A stretch of DNA of 64,000 bases from Brachypodium distachyon (Eukaryota > Streptophyta > Magnoliopsida > Poales > Poaceae). Shown here one piece after another: positions 12,268-23,057 of the stretch. The notes below the pieces were generated by a model. That model was not told the origin of the DNA. It saw nothing but the letters and a program-made list of their open reading frames with translations, and did no database searches. The stretch's first letter is position 1. Each line of letters opens with the position of its first letter. The position numbers and the translations under genes are program-made. The stretch is from contig NC_016132.3 in the NCBI RefSeq assembly GCF_000005505.3, positions 25,224,501 to 25,288,500 of the forward strand. Direction: 5' to 3'.

Positions 12268-12530
12268 ATACGTGATAGGCTGATAGCGAGCTTCGTACGT
12301 GACTAGCTCTGATTAACATAGCTCGGACTAACATGTGCCAGCAATGAACCAGCCCTTTGCATGCAGGCACTAGTAGTTCATTTTGACTTAATCACGTGGA
12401 CATCAGCCAAGCTCCATAATACACTATAGCTGACGATTATTTTAAACATGTGACATGCTTTAATATTATTTCTCCTTTGTGTTGATTTAATTTTATGCCG
12501 AATTTTGGTACAAAATATCGTCAAACACTA

Positions 12531-12957
12531 TGTTGCCACAAAACTTCGTTGAAGTCAGCCACGGCAAGGTTGATTTATTCTTCAGGTCGTTGATGGTGTT
12601 CCACATGCGCTGGCGGTTTTCAGTTCTTGGTTCACCCTAGACGCATGTGAGACGCCATTTGGGTTCGGTAGCCGACAAGCGAACATAGCAATCAATATAT
12701 CTTTCATTTGTTTCCTCAACATCCACCGGAACATGTTCATGCCAAAATAAGGCAAGGCCTCCACTGTTACCCAAACTGCTACTACCCGCAAAATCTCTAA
12801 GGCTTAGGCGGTTTCTTATTCTACGGACTTTATCTTTATTCTGACGAGTTTTACATAGGAAAACAAACTTAACCTTATTTGAATGGGATAGGTGGACGAG
12901 GTCACGAACTGTCCGAGGGTTCCCAATCCCTCGGCAGTTCCAGGCGATGAGATCCAT
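12531..12957 (-). pseudogene. LINE ORF2, 5' part: endonuclease N-terminus
   Basis: Minus strand from the ATG at 12957. It reads MDLIAWNCRGIGNPRTV, then FVFLCKTR and NSGGLALFWHEHV, the start of an L1-type apurinic endonuclease. The frame meets TAG just after the WRLTCV residues near 12638, where Tyr is expected. It then continues as GEPRTENRQRMWNTIND, and a small deletion removes the residues before DFNEVLW. Coding resumes at 8752 across the 3.8-kb insertion. The start codon overlaps the ORF1 stop as TGATG. Confidence 0.82.
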
Positions 12958-13847
12958 CACTCCTGACGGCGCGCCACATGCGGCCCCGTCAGTTCTTCGG
13001 CGGCCCCTGTGACGGTTGCCTCCTTGGTGGTCTTTCCATCCTCCTGGCCATCCTCAGTCGCAGCACCCCCTTCACCAGCGCTGACCTCTGCCCTGCTTCT
13101 CTTCCTCTCCAGGGCCGACCTATCCATCGTGTCATCCCCAGCATCCCTATCTTCCTTGTCAACCTCCATGTCCACCCTCTTCCCCAGCTTCTGCATCTGT
13201 ATTTTGCTGAACGCAGTAGCGACCTGCCTCGCCTCTTCTAATTTGAACTCCTTCGGTAGACTACTCCCTTCAGGGAAGCATTTCTTCAGAGGTGGAACCT
13301 TTAGGAAGGACTTGTCTCCTGCCTGCCCTCCGCGGTCACTCTGGTTAGATCTTGGGCGGCGCAGCCATCCGTTCTTTGCCTTCAACTTGTTAACTACATC
13401 TGTCACAACAGCATCTGTGATATTAGTGGTTTCTTTACCTTTCTGTTCTACCTTGTCACACATCTCCATCTTGCTGATGGCCTCAGTGACTTGCACAATT
13501 TCTGCAGGAGTCTTCGGATCCCGGTCTGCTTCAGGTTTCTCTTGCGTGGCGCCGGCATTTGCCATCTCCCTTGAGGTGATCAGGGCCTGGTTATTCCCCT
13601 TGCCTCTGGCAGCAAGGTCTTGTCCTCTACTTGAGCTAGCTCCTCCAAAGCTAAGCTTGCGACGTGGGTTCAGTTCGGCAGGTAGGTACCAGCTTCGGTG
13701 TTCAAACTCCTTGAAGGGTGATGCACGCGGTGCCGAGCAGTAGCGGACGATCTTCGCTTCTTCTGGCATCAGGCAGTTGCTGTTTACATGGCCTATCAAC
13801 CCACAGAAAAATCAAAAATAGGGTGCCCTCTCATATTTGAGACCGAG
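12957..13847 (-). pseudogene. LINE ORF1, zinc-knuckle and C-terminal part
   Basis: The minus-strand frame reads KYERAPYF, a TGA where Cys is expected (near 13809), then FFCGLIGHVNSNC, a CCHC-like knuckle, followed by a polar, Lys/Glu-rich tail to the stop at 12957. This is the end of a DUF4283-type LINE ORF1, an RNA-binding protein of the retrotransposition particle. Its N-terminal half lies at 15737-16148, across the CACTA fragment. The nonsense change inside the knuckle shows that the copy is dead. Confidence 0.75.
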
Positions 13848-14905
13848 CCTTAGGTTTCTGGGCTCTGCCCCGAAATCTAGAAATGTCGTGTCAAAGTTCC
13901 TCCACTGAGTCTCATCGGCAGGGTGTCTTAGGACCCCAGCTTTCTCCACACGGTAGTGCCCATCAGGATCGAATGCAGCCTGCGCCGGATCGTGATAGAC
14001 GAGATACCTCGTGTCTTTAACGTTCTGCATCCAACGCTCAACTCGGCCACCTGCCGTAAGATACTGGACAGTCTTTGCCGGCCTGCCCTTCATCACTTCT
14101 TCCCCATCGTCTTCACCACATCTGGCGTTTTTCTTCTTGTATCTCGATGCACCGCATATGTGGCAGCTCTCATGGTTCTCGTACTCTCTAATGTATACCA
14201 TGCAGTCGTTTGGACATGAATGATGTTTCACGCAATCTAATCTTTTTCGTCTCGTATGTGTTCTTGGGCAACTTGTTTGGCTGTGAAAAAACCGAAGCAA
14301 GGTAACTCAACAAGTCCGTGAAGCCCTTGTCTGACCAGCATGATGCTGCCTTCAACCTCAAAAGTTCGAGCGTCACTTCGAGCACATTGTTTTCTTTGCC
14401 AGCTCCATCATCCAAGGGTGTGTTTGCGTCCTCCAACAATTTTTTGAACTGAGCAGACTCTGCCTCATCTTCGGGGTCCTCCAACTGGTCCCGTAGGTAC
14501 GGGTCATCTAGCATTTCGACAATCCTGCCACGTGGAGCTCCTTCACCTTCCACATTAGCCTCCTCATCGACCCTTATTTCTTCCTCGGAATCATTCGCCA
14601 GATCATATCGCAGGACATCATCATCTTCGCTACCGCTACCGACATCAACCGCATCCTCTCCGTGACAAGTCCAGCGAGAAAAACCTTCCACAAAACCCGA
14701 TGCCAGCACATGCATCTGAACATTTTCAGGCTTCATCATGCATGTGTTTCCACATTTGCGACATGGACAATGCATCATCACAAGTCCTTTTCGTTCCATA
14801 TCACCTTTCGCGACTCCAAAAAAGACCGTCCATTCGGTTATCCATCGAGCATTGATTCTTTCCTTAGCATGCATCCAAGAATGGTTCTTCCATCTACAAC
14901 ACAGT
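13848..14905 (-). pseudogene. CACTA TNP2-type transposase, N-terminal part
   Basis: Minus strand. WKNHSWMHAKERINARW near 14893 opens a transposase-associated domain, with CPCRKCGN and VLASGFVEGFSRWTCHGE after it. An acidic linker follows, then LLRLKAASCWSDKGFTDLL and NKLPKNTYETKK. Near 14245 the frame shifts by one base. It resumes as DCVKHHSCPNDCMVYI, then HICGASRYKKK, and ends at EPRNLRLGL, where TNP2 proteins normally continue into the catalytic region. The catalytic part is absent, so this is a truncated, frameshifted relic. Confidence 0.78.
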
Positions 14906-14983
14906 ACACAAGAAAACAAAGAAAGCAAAATAGTTAGCCTAATCATTGACAAGGGGATTAAGGTGTTAATTAACCGGGGCTAA

Positions 14984-15240
14984 CTAAAAATTTGAAATTA
15001 GAGACATTCGGAGAGAAATTGGAGGCCGGCAAGAAAGATCGGGAGGGAGAGAGAGCTCGCGAGGGAGGGGGAAGCTCCGGGCGACGACGAGGAGGCCGCA
15101 TTTTGGCCGGCGACCGGAGCCTAAAAATTTGAAATTGGGGAAATTCGGAGAGAAATTGGAGGCCGGCGAGAAAGATCGGGAGGGAGAGAGAGCTCTCAAG
15201 GGAGAGGGAAGCTTCGGGCTCGAAGATCGGAGCTTGCCGG
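14984..15240. repeat. two-copy GC-rich tandem duplication
   Basis: The block from about 14984 (aaaatttgaaatt, attcggagagaaattggagg, agaaagatcgggagggagag) repeats from about 15120 with few changes. The unit is roughly 136 bp. It lies in the 5' region of the CACTA fragment, upstream of the transposase frame. Confidence 0.75.
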
Positions 15241-15434
15241 CCATGGCCGCCCGTCGGCCATGGAGATGGCGGCCGCCGGCGCGGGGGGGAGAGAGGAGGC
15301 GCTACCTGGGGGGCTCGCCGGCGGCCATGGCGCCTTCGGGCAGCGCTTCGCCATCGTCGGGGAAGAAGGGCCGCAGCTGGTCCGTTACGACGCGCAGCGC
15401 GATCAGCTGCGGCTCTGCCCCGCGTACTTAAAAC

Positions 15435-15715
15435 GCGACAATTATCAGTGGCGGTCGGGACTTGGGCGACCGTTACTGATAATAGGGGTACATCAGTAAC
15501 GGTCGCGTTAGGGCGACCGTTACTGATGCGTGGTTCATCAGTGGCGGTCGTCTCTTAATCGACCGCCACTGATGTCTCTCGCGAGGTATGATGGTTCATC
15601 AGTGGCGGTCGGCTCGCGCGACCGTCATTGATGTATGGCTGGGCGGGGACGGGCAGACCTCGCTCTGTTCATCAGTAACGGTCGTGCCGGACCCGTTACT
15701 GATGTGCCGTTACAT
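15435..15715. repeat. five CACTA subterminal hairpins
   Basis: Five units of the form catcagtaacggtcg-loop-cgaccgttactgatg, with a gtggcg variant of the stem, are packed into 280 bp just inside the CACTA 5' terminus. In this superfamily, subterminal repeats serve as binding sites for the element's proteins. That role is inferred here. Confidence 0.8.
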
Positions 15716-15736
15716 ATAGACCGTTTTGTTGTAGTG

Positions 15737-16148
15737 TTCTCTCTTTTTTCGGATCCTCTCTCTTGCCTTTCACTCTCATATACCTCATGAGAGGGTTGTT
15801 TACGTTCTGCTCTACACGAACTCTAATGAAACCATCCCATATCCTACCCCTATTGTCAGCAGCAACTATCAGGACCTTGCCGATCATCTCCCCCAGGGCG
15901 ATGTCAACCTTCTCGTTCATGGCCGACATGCGCGGGTTCATGATTCTCACCCATATTGGCATGGTGTTGATCAGGATCTCAGCAGCGGCGGCTCGGCCAT
16001 CATACGGGGCAATCAGCATTGCATATCTACTTCGGTGTATTCCAAAAAAGAAGGTACTTGTTCGCGTGCGGCTGACACCTTGGGCAACCGGATCGAAGGT
16101 GGTTTGTTTAATGTGAGCTATGTCGTGTTGTACAGCCGCAATTTGCAA
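15737..16148 (-). pseudogene. LINE ORF1, N-terminal DUF4283-type part
   Basis: The minus-strand frame reads TTFDPVAQG, SRYAMLIAPYDGR, INTMPIWVRI, MIGKVLIV and RIWDGFIRVRV, then RYMRVKGKREDPKKER. After that the CACTA terminus interrupts it at 15736. This order matches the DUF4283 region of plant LINE ORF1 proteins. The part before the PYDG motif looks shortened, so the true N-terminus is missing or deleted. Confidence 0.65.
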
Positions 16149-16150
16149 GT

Positions 16151-17032
16151 TTGTATATCTCCTCTATCTTTCCTTCCTCCTTCGCAATCTCTTTCTATTT
16201 CTCAATTCAAATGGCTCAATGTGCCTATATGAGGAAGGCTAGAAGAGTGTGAGCCCCTTGCCCGCATTGCATTAGTTTGCGTACGTGCAACCTTGAGCAC
16301 AAAAAAATACATAAATGTGGGCACAAGCAAAAAGTATAATCGGGTGCCACCTCCCTAGGATGTCGACATTGAGGGTCTGGATCGGAGCGACGGTCATTTC
16401 GTGTCGTTCCCTCCCAATCACCATTTCATCCTCGACGAGCAAGATGGAACAGTAGTGGCGGACACAGGATAAATTTTAAGGTGTAGCAAAGTTTACACAA
16501 CAAAAAATTATATGCCGCATAACTATGCAAAAATACCAGATATATATTACTTCCTCCGTTTTTTATATAAGGCATATAAATTTAATCGTGAATATTAACG
16601 CAGGCTCCACGCACGAACCAGGGTCTCCCGCATCGCAACTGCTGCTGCATGCTGTTTCTCGCGCTTGCGGCCATGCAATTAGGAGAAAATCAAATTAGCA
16701 TGCATATGCAACCGCAAGAAAACTGCCTAGCTTTTCTCACGCACGCACCGGTGGGGTGAGATTTTTCCGTTCGTATGCGAGCGCGTGGACGGTGCTCACA
16801 CATATCGATCGATCAGTTATGCGAGCGACTAGGGAGTCGAGGGGCGACTAGGCTGAAGACCAACACACAATATACCACCGTATTGGACTTCTGGGTCTAA
16901 ATTTAGGTACGGCGGTGCCGTAGCATGCCATACCGCTCGGTCCACCCCTCATGGAAGGCAAAGGGGTACAAGGGCTGACCGTCTAGGTTTCTTAATTTGA
17001 AGGCCTGAGGGCAAAATACTCAAAGGGTCTCA
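16151..17032. other. intergenic, TE remnants only
   Basis: No coding feature was recognised. A short Stowaway-like end (tacttcctccgtttttt) lies near 16550. Confidence 0.45.
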
Positions 17033-19474
17033 GAGCATCTCCAAAAGGTTCCCTAAAACTGGTTCCCTAAAACAAACCAGTTTTAGGGATAGGAGAGAGA
17101 ACAAATTGTCAGAAAAAAAGTGTCCCTCTCCGGCAGGTTCCCTAAACCGATTCCCTAAATTTCTGCTTTTCTCAAAACACCTTCTAAATATGACATAATA
17201 TTCATATAGATAAATGCAAACATAAATAGATCATCATTTAACCAAAATGCATCATCCGACAAACATGGTTCAACACAAAACACGGTTCAAACACATAGTT
17301 CCTTAAAACATAAAGATAATTCAAATACGAAGATCAAACTCAGCCACTTGTGCCACCTCCCATGCCACCTTCATCCCCCATGCCGCCTCCATCTCCCATG
17401 GCTCCACCACCTCCCATGCTGCCTCCATCTCCCATGCCGCCACCACCTCCCATGAAAAAGCCATGCATGAAGCCACCCATGGTCTTCGACGCCATTATCT
17501 GATCACGCATGAGCTTCAAGTAAGCCTTTCCCTAGTCATCAAGGTTGGATGAGTTCATGAACATGAGTTGCTGCTCCCTCTTCTCTTGCCTGCTCTTCTC
17601 CCTTCTTTCCTCAATTGCAATCCTATGCTCTTCCAGCTGGACACGATGCGCCTCGAATGCAATTCTTTGTTCTTCCAATGCTTTTATTTGCATAAACGTC
17701 TGAGCCTTTTCTTTTTTCCTCTCAGCAGTAAGGGACTTCTTTGTTGCCATTATCATCTCGATGGAGTCTTTACATGTACCCTCCTTCTCCTTCTTCAACC
17801 TTGCTTTCTCTTTCTTCCTCCCAAGTGGCCTCTTTTTTTCCACGGAGTTTGGTGTAGGGCTTCTTTTTGCATCCTCGGAGTCACTCTCATCAGAGCTATC
17901 ACCAATATCCTCAACATCAGGAGAATATGAGTTGCTTGCAGACATGCTCTTCTTGTTTGGCATTTCACCATTTCGTGTCCTCCACTTCTCATCATGGAGA
18001 AGCAAAGCATAGCAATGCTGCATATTGAATGGCTTTTCTAGCTTCCCATTCTTTGGTGTCAATTGCCGGAAGTACTTTTGGGCAATGTTGATCTGTTCAA
18101 AGGAAGACAACAAGTTGACAAAATTAAATTTGGCAAGTCATCAAATTAACATAGTCCAAAGAAGGAAAACAACAAGTTGACAACATACTCCAAAGAAAGA
18201 CACCAAGGAAGACAACAAGTTGACATATTTCCCCTATCATTTTGATTTGTTCCACTTGGGTTGAGCCGCTCAACCTGTTCCATTGCAGAGGCCCATTTGC
18301 TGCATGTATCATATATGGCGGACCACCTATTTGTCAATGACTTTTGAGTTCGGTCACCAGGCGTATTCTTGATCTGATGGTAGTGTTCGTGGATACGTTG
18401 CCAATAGGTAGATCCACTTTGCTCAACTCCATGAACTGCATCAAGTGTGATGGCCTCCCATGCCAACACCAAAGTTTCATCCTCTTGAATGGTATAGTTC
18501 ATTTGCCTTCCTTTCGAAGGAAATGGATCAACTCGTCGTCCATTACCTCCACATAATCATCTACCATCATGCTCATGAAAGATCCATCACCAACCACACT
18601 GCAAAACATACATTATATTCATCACATTTGCTGACTACTATGCAATAGGGAAAAATCTCATTGGCTGCACTAAAATATTCATCACCCATCAGCAAGCACA
18701 TTCATATAGTCAATTAACATGTGCACAACAGAGACAATCACATCAGAAGGAAAAATCTCACATGTGCACAGCAGAGGGAAAAATCTGTACCTTGTAGCCA
18801 TTTCATCGAACACTTGGTGCTCGGCAGAAGGGGGAGGTGGAGGTGCAGCCGGCAGCACACAGCACAGTTGCCGGCCTGCCCTTGCGCTTGGCGGTGGTCT
18901 TCCTTGGCGGGCGGCCGCTCGTCTGCAGCAAGGAGGATGGCGGTGGCGACGCCATAGGCGTAGCCGGGTCCTCCTCGTCTACCATGGCAAGGGCGGAGAA
19001 GGAAGGCACATGGGCGTGGGAGGGCAGCGCAGGGCCGTGGGAGGGCGGCGGTGGCTGGGAGAAGGGCGCCGGAGGCGCGGACGAGGGTCGCGTCGTCGCC
19101 GATGCGGGCGGCGGCATCAACCCGGGGCGGCAGCGCGATTTCTTCACGAACGAGGCAGCGGGAGGCGGAGGCGGGCCGTTTCCGCGTGGATCCGGAGGCG
19201 CGGCCATGGCCGCCGGCGGCGGAGAGCAGTGGCGGCCCAAGCGCGGAAGGGAATGGAAACGGGTGGTTTTTCTTCGCGCGCTCGCTTTTCGCGTTTTAGG
19301 GAACGGGGTGTTGATTCCCTACATCTTGGGAAGAGGAGAGAGAAAATAGGAAGTTTCTTAAAATTTTAGGGATAGGAAATGAGGTAGGGAACCTGTTGGA
19401 GCAAATTTTGGGCATTTTTAGGGAATTGTTATTTTAGGGAATGGGTGATTTTAGAAAACCTCTTGGAGATGCTC
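17033..19474 (-). mobile_element. PIF/Harbinger-type element with accessory gene only
   Basis: The left end reads GAGCATCTCCAAAAGGTT. The right end reverse-complemented reads GAGCATCTCCAAGAGGTT. Subterminal sequence is rich in ccctaaa/tttaggg motifs. TCA precedes the left end, but the right flank differs, so the target duplication has decayed. Inside is the Myb/NAM-associated accessory gene on the minus strand. No DDE transposase frame is present, so it would depend on a transposase made elsewhere. Confidence 0.72.
17532..19240 (-). pseudogene. Harbinger ORF1-like Myb/NAM-associated protein
   Basis: Three minus-strand exons: about 19240-18791 (Pro-rich N-terminus with AT-hook-like GRPPRKTTAKRKGRP, ending HQVFDEMATR), 18598 to about 18236, and about 18101-17532. 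Exon 2 encodes a trihelix/Myb-like domain (EDETLVLAWEAI, YWQRIHEHYHQIK, RTQKSLTNRWSAIYDTC). Exon 3 holds the NAM-associated C-terminal region (FNMQHCYALLLHDEKW) and a charged coiled coil. In PIF/Harbinger elements such a protein is the DNA-binding partner of the transposase. A one-base frame break lies near 18503 (RKEGK to NYTIQEDE) and another near 18860, so this copy is probably inactive. Confidence 0.72.
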
Positions 19475-21172
19475 TGCGCGCTCGCCTCCCTCGCCCACGC
19501 CGAAGAGACTTGGGTTTGGAGGATTTCAGCGTGAGACATTCTGAGAACGGCGAAGCGTGGGGTGCTAGCACTGTTCTAGGATTTGGTGCAACATGAACCC
19601 GAGAGCCAATTTTACAGACCGCTTGTGTGCAATTTTCAAGTTTATGTACTAAACCAAATTTATGTGAAGATATAAAAATCTCATACGCTAGACAACATAT
19701 ATTGCACTGGGATACCATTGATTAGGAAATTTCACTTAACTAACACTACTGCGCTTGGGCCCTCGGCATATGTACGAATGATCTGCAGCTGCAACCACCG
19801 GAAGTATCATGTACGTACGTGGTCAATCATGTGAGAGAGATTGATTCCTAAGTCTCAACTAATCACAAATTTAGCTAGCTAGCCAACACAATACGAAAGT
19901 GATGCCATTGACGACACCGCCTCCAGAAGTCATGGCGGCCGAAATCTTGGACGAGCTCGACACATCGCCATATCCGCGCGTTGCGGTCTTGTTGTTCTTC
20001 GCTGTTATGCATATCGATCTTTTTTCCGAAAAATAAGACAGAAAGGTTTGCCTCAATTAAACATTAACTATAAAAAAATTAGGAGAATATGATTAGGTTC
20101 TGTTTTTTTAAGAACGCAATTAGGTTCTTTTAGGAGTTGAGAATGTCATTAGGTAGAGTAGTGTTGTTTTGGAGAGAGAAGTTACATGAAACAAAGGCAC
20201 GGGAGGTTTAGAGCGAGCCGGTGACAGTGAAAATGCAGCTGCACCGGGTTTGCCATGCATTTTAATTCACGTGTTTCTTCTCACGACACACGAGCTGTGT
20301 AGTTCTCTGTCCTGAAGATGGTTTCGTAGAAGATGGCGGTAGCTGATTTTTTAGCGTGTTGAGATTTAGTTTGACCGGTTGTGTCTTCACGGCCTCCAGA
20401 TTTAGATGTTAGGCGGTGGTGTGTGGTCGGGGCCGCGGCCTTGATAATGCCCACATCCTTCATCAGGCTTCAGATTGTTCGGTCGACGCCGGAGGTTTCA
20501 ACATCCTTTTCCGAAGAAAAAAAAAGTAGCCAGGATAAAATATGTACATTCGGTGGGTTAATTATTAAAGCGAGGTTCTGATCTGCCGGGTCCATTTTAT
20601 TACTAACTACCTGAGATCACTGAATACTTCAGCACTGGGTTGACAAAATAAAAGAACTTCAGCACTTGGTTTATACTTCAACACATGCTCTTTCGCCAGG
20701 CCCCATGAGGTCTTGGGCCTAGGACAGTCGCCCTGGCAGGCCTGCCCTGGTCCGGGCCAGATAGTGGCATATCATTGATGATTCAATTGCTCTTTTCTTT
20801 TTATTTTGGTCGAGCCAAGTACTTCCTTCCTTCGATATTAATGTCGTAACTTCGTCTGATACACATATATCTAATGTGTAATACCGGACGGAGAGAGTAG
20901 TGTTTACTAGTAGTACCTATAGGCTACATGTGCTAGTGTGTACAATATCGATGACTGGTGAAAAGGCTTAGTGGGCCTAAAAACCGAAACCGGGTAGACC
21001 GAGACCGAAACCTAAAAGACCAAGAAAAATTTGGGTAGATATTTATATGGACCGAAATTTATTTATTAGTTCGGATATCAGTTCACAATAGGACGAAACA
21101 CCGAATGAACAAAACTTGTGGACAACGGCTCATTCTTCCTGTTCAAGTCCAGTCGAGGTGGCATACCACTTC
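19475..21172. other. intergenic with a degenerate Stowaway
   Basis: No gene was recognised. A probable decayed Stowaway lies at about 20819-20900 (cttccttccttc at the left, cggacggagagag at the right, bordered by TA). Confidence 0.45.
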
Positions 21173-21175
21173 TCA

Positions 21176-21511
21176 GGGCATGTACAATGGTTGATAAGAC
21201 TGTCTTATCTTAGGCATTCCACGTCAATTAGAAAAGACAACAAAACATGTTGAACAATGGGTTATCTCTTAGTGTTTTATCTTAAAATTAATGTGTAGAT
21301 GAATAAAATTAACTAAATAAATGCTAAGAAAAGGTGAAATCTAGTACAATGGTAAATTTTCTTTATCTTTGCCTTATTATTCTTGCGAAGAGATCATCTC
21401 TTAATTAAGAAAAGGCTTGTGTCTTTTCATCGTTTCTCTCTCTTTCACATCAGATTTAATCCTATGTGTCATCGCTAAAAAAAGACTGACGTCACCCCAT
21501 TGTACACGCCC
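21176..21511. mobile_element. Tourist-like MITE, copy 1
   Basis: The element begins GGGCATGTACAATGG and ends CCATTGTACACGCCC. It is flanked on both sides by TCA (21173-21175 and 21512-21514), a 3-bp target duplication of PIF/Harbinger type. It is nearly identical to the copy at 27484-27820. Confidence 0.88.
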
Positions 21512-21514
21512 TCA

Positions 21515-22585
21515 GGCCAACAATCCTGGCACAAGCAGGGCTAAATTTACGCCTTGATGGTTCTACTTATCTAATCCGGTAATCTCCACTAACCACCCTA
21601 TCATTTTGTCGATTCCCTTCAAGTTCCAGTCTCGCAGTCGCACTCGTAGAGGCCAGAGACGCAGACGCGCAATGAATTATTATGTTAAACTGCTTATTTA
21701 TTTATTCCTGGCTTCCTGTCAAGTTATGTTTTGAAGTTATCATCGACCTGTGTAGAGTTCGGTCATGACAGAACTAAAGATCAAATTTCGATGTAACAAA
21801 ATTCCACAATAAAGTTTGGGTTTCGTATCATAGAAACCAAGAAAAAAAAAGAACGAAATTGCATACCGATATATCTGACCGAATGCCCATCCATTGGAGG
21901 TCCCAAGGGTGGAAGTACGATCGATGTATTATACGTGTGGGGAGCACATGGCTCGTACTGCACTTCATTCCGTTTCCATTAGGATATCAAAGGTTTCCAG
22001 CTTCAAGTCGTACGTTTGACTAATTAACACCGCCCCCGTTGGTTTCTTGCCTTGTAAGAAAAAGAAAATGGCTCGTCCATGACCAATTAGGTTCTCAATC
22101 CCGCATACACCGGCTCGTGGCGTCTAGCTAGGTGTGAGCTGTGATGCCCCGTTGAATTGCAAACTTTATAGTAATTGAAGTAGCTCGCGGCACTTCCCCA
22201 CTACAATCAGACACCTACAAATGATCGGACGATAAAACAGGATCGGACGAACTTGCACTGACGGTTGGATCCTTGCCCTCATGATTTAGTTACTGGATTT
22301 TGCTGGCCTGTTTATCAACTTAATATGTATGCGTCTACTCAACGCTCGCATGAAAATGCTTCTAGGTGACACCAGATCCGTGTAGGTTCCAGCACATCCC
22401 AGAAGGAACCAGCGACGGCCTAGAAACATATAGGGCGTTGTTCGGCCTAGCTAGTGAAACCTTGTCGTTTCCTCTGTAATCTTTTTGATGGATTGGCCAT
22501 GTTTGGTGCCGGAGCAGTCGAAAGTGAAAGGGGAGGCGAGAGTCAGAGTAATTTACCGTTGAGTCGCAGTCTGACACACACCTAA
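21515..22585. other. intergenic, nothing recognised
   Basis: No gene or intact repeat was recognised. Short open frames here show no domain. Confidence 0.45.
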
Positions 22586-23053
22586 ACGCAAAAAAAGAAA
22601 ACTTTTTTGCTCCTCTAGCCCCTGCCAGTTTCACTGACCAAAATGGCCTCCCTTCAAATCGAATGTCAAAAATGGCCTGACGAAAACACTTTTTGTCAGT
22701 TGAAACGGCGGAAAACACTTATTGCCAATTGAGATGGCGGAATGCCCTTCTTGCCAATTGAGATGGCGAAAAACACTTTTTTTTTTACTTATCGAACACC
22801 TTCATTGACACTTTGTGGACCATGTTGCCCAAGCAGCCAGCTCAAGCCTTCCGCCAACACAATTGACAAAAGGTCCTTTCTGCCAACTTAATTGGTGAGA
22901 AATTCTTTCCGCCAACTCAATTGGCAAAAAGTTACACGTGTCACTTTTTGGACTTTCCGCCAGGCAAGTTTTGGCATTTGGTTTGAAAAGGGGGTCATTT
23001 TTGTCAATTAAGCTTTTCAAGAGGCTAGGGGAGCAAAAAAAATCACGCAAAAA
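22586..23053. mobile_element. fold-back MITE with 9-bp target duplication
   Basis: The arms from about 22601 and 23044 are inverted over roughly 90 bp: ttttttgctcctctagcc on the left against ttttttgctcccctagcc on the reverse of the right, continuing as similar sequence to tggcctgacgg and tgcctggcgg. The nonamer acgcaaaaa occurs at 22586-22594 and 23045-23053. Inside, short units such as gccaattgagatggcg lie in one orientation and ccgccaactcaattggc in the other. Arm structure and a 9-bp duplication suggest a Mutator-type MITE, although an A-rich nonamer could match by chance. Confidence 0.6.
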
Positions 23054-23057
23054 CACA

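Larger units (their letters stand above)
8752..12530. mobile_element. 3.8-kb insertion in LINE ORF2, family unknown
   Basis: LINE coding sequence stops at 8752 and resumes at 12531. On the plus strand gtgctcat at the left would continue directly as gttgccacaaaac at the right, restoring DFNEVLWQHEHFSE in frame. The insert starts TGTTTGGCGACA and its other end reverse-complemented gives TGTTTGACGATA, an imperfect inverted terminus. Only the dinucleotide at is shared by both flanks, so the target duplication is 2 bp or eroded. It encodes no recognised transposase. It holds a hairpin-bearing tandem array (9600-10215), a larger degenerate duplication (about 10380-11110) and a Stowaway MITE (about 12149-12267). 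It is probably a non-autonomous DNA transposon. Confidence 0.6.
13848..15736 (-). mobile_element. CACTA fragment inserted in LINE ORF1
   Basis: The minus-strand 5' end at 15736 reads CACTACAACAAAACGG, a CACTA terminus. Next come five subterminal hairpins, a duplicated GC-rich block and the first half of a TNP2-type transposase gene. The expected 3' terminus is missing: transposase sequence ending EPRNLRLGL runs straight into LINE sequence KYERAPYF near 13847. A deletion seems to have removed the 3' half of the element and a little LINE sequence. The remaining piece cannot move by itself. Confidence 0.8.
5031..16150 (-). mobile_element. L1-type LINE, minus strand, interrupted twice
   Basis: Read on the minus strand the order is a DUF4283-type ORF1 (from about 16148), its zinc knuckle and C-terminus (13847-12957), then ORF2 with endonuclease (12957-12531 and 8752-8397), reverse transcriptase, zinc-binding region and RNase H (to 5094), a 3' UTR and a poly(A) tail seen as a T run at 5032-5042. 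Removing the insertions at 8752-12530 and about 13848-15736 leaves roughly 5.4 kb, close to a full-length plant LINE. ORF1 and ORF2 overlap as TGATG at 12955-12959. Several stops and frameshifts make it inactive. The 5' end is uncertain because the ORF1 N-terminus looks incomplete, and I found no matching target duplication. Confidence 0.88.

Noticed and set aside
8752..12530. Helitron or CACTA insertion
   Set aside because: Ends do not read TC...CTRR, nor CACTA...TAGTG in either orientation.
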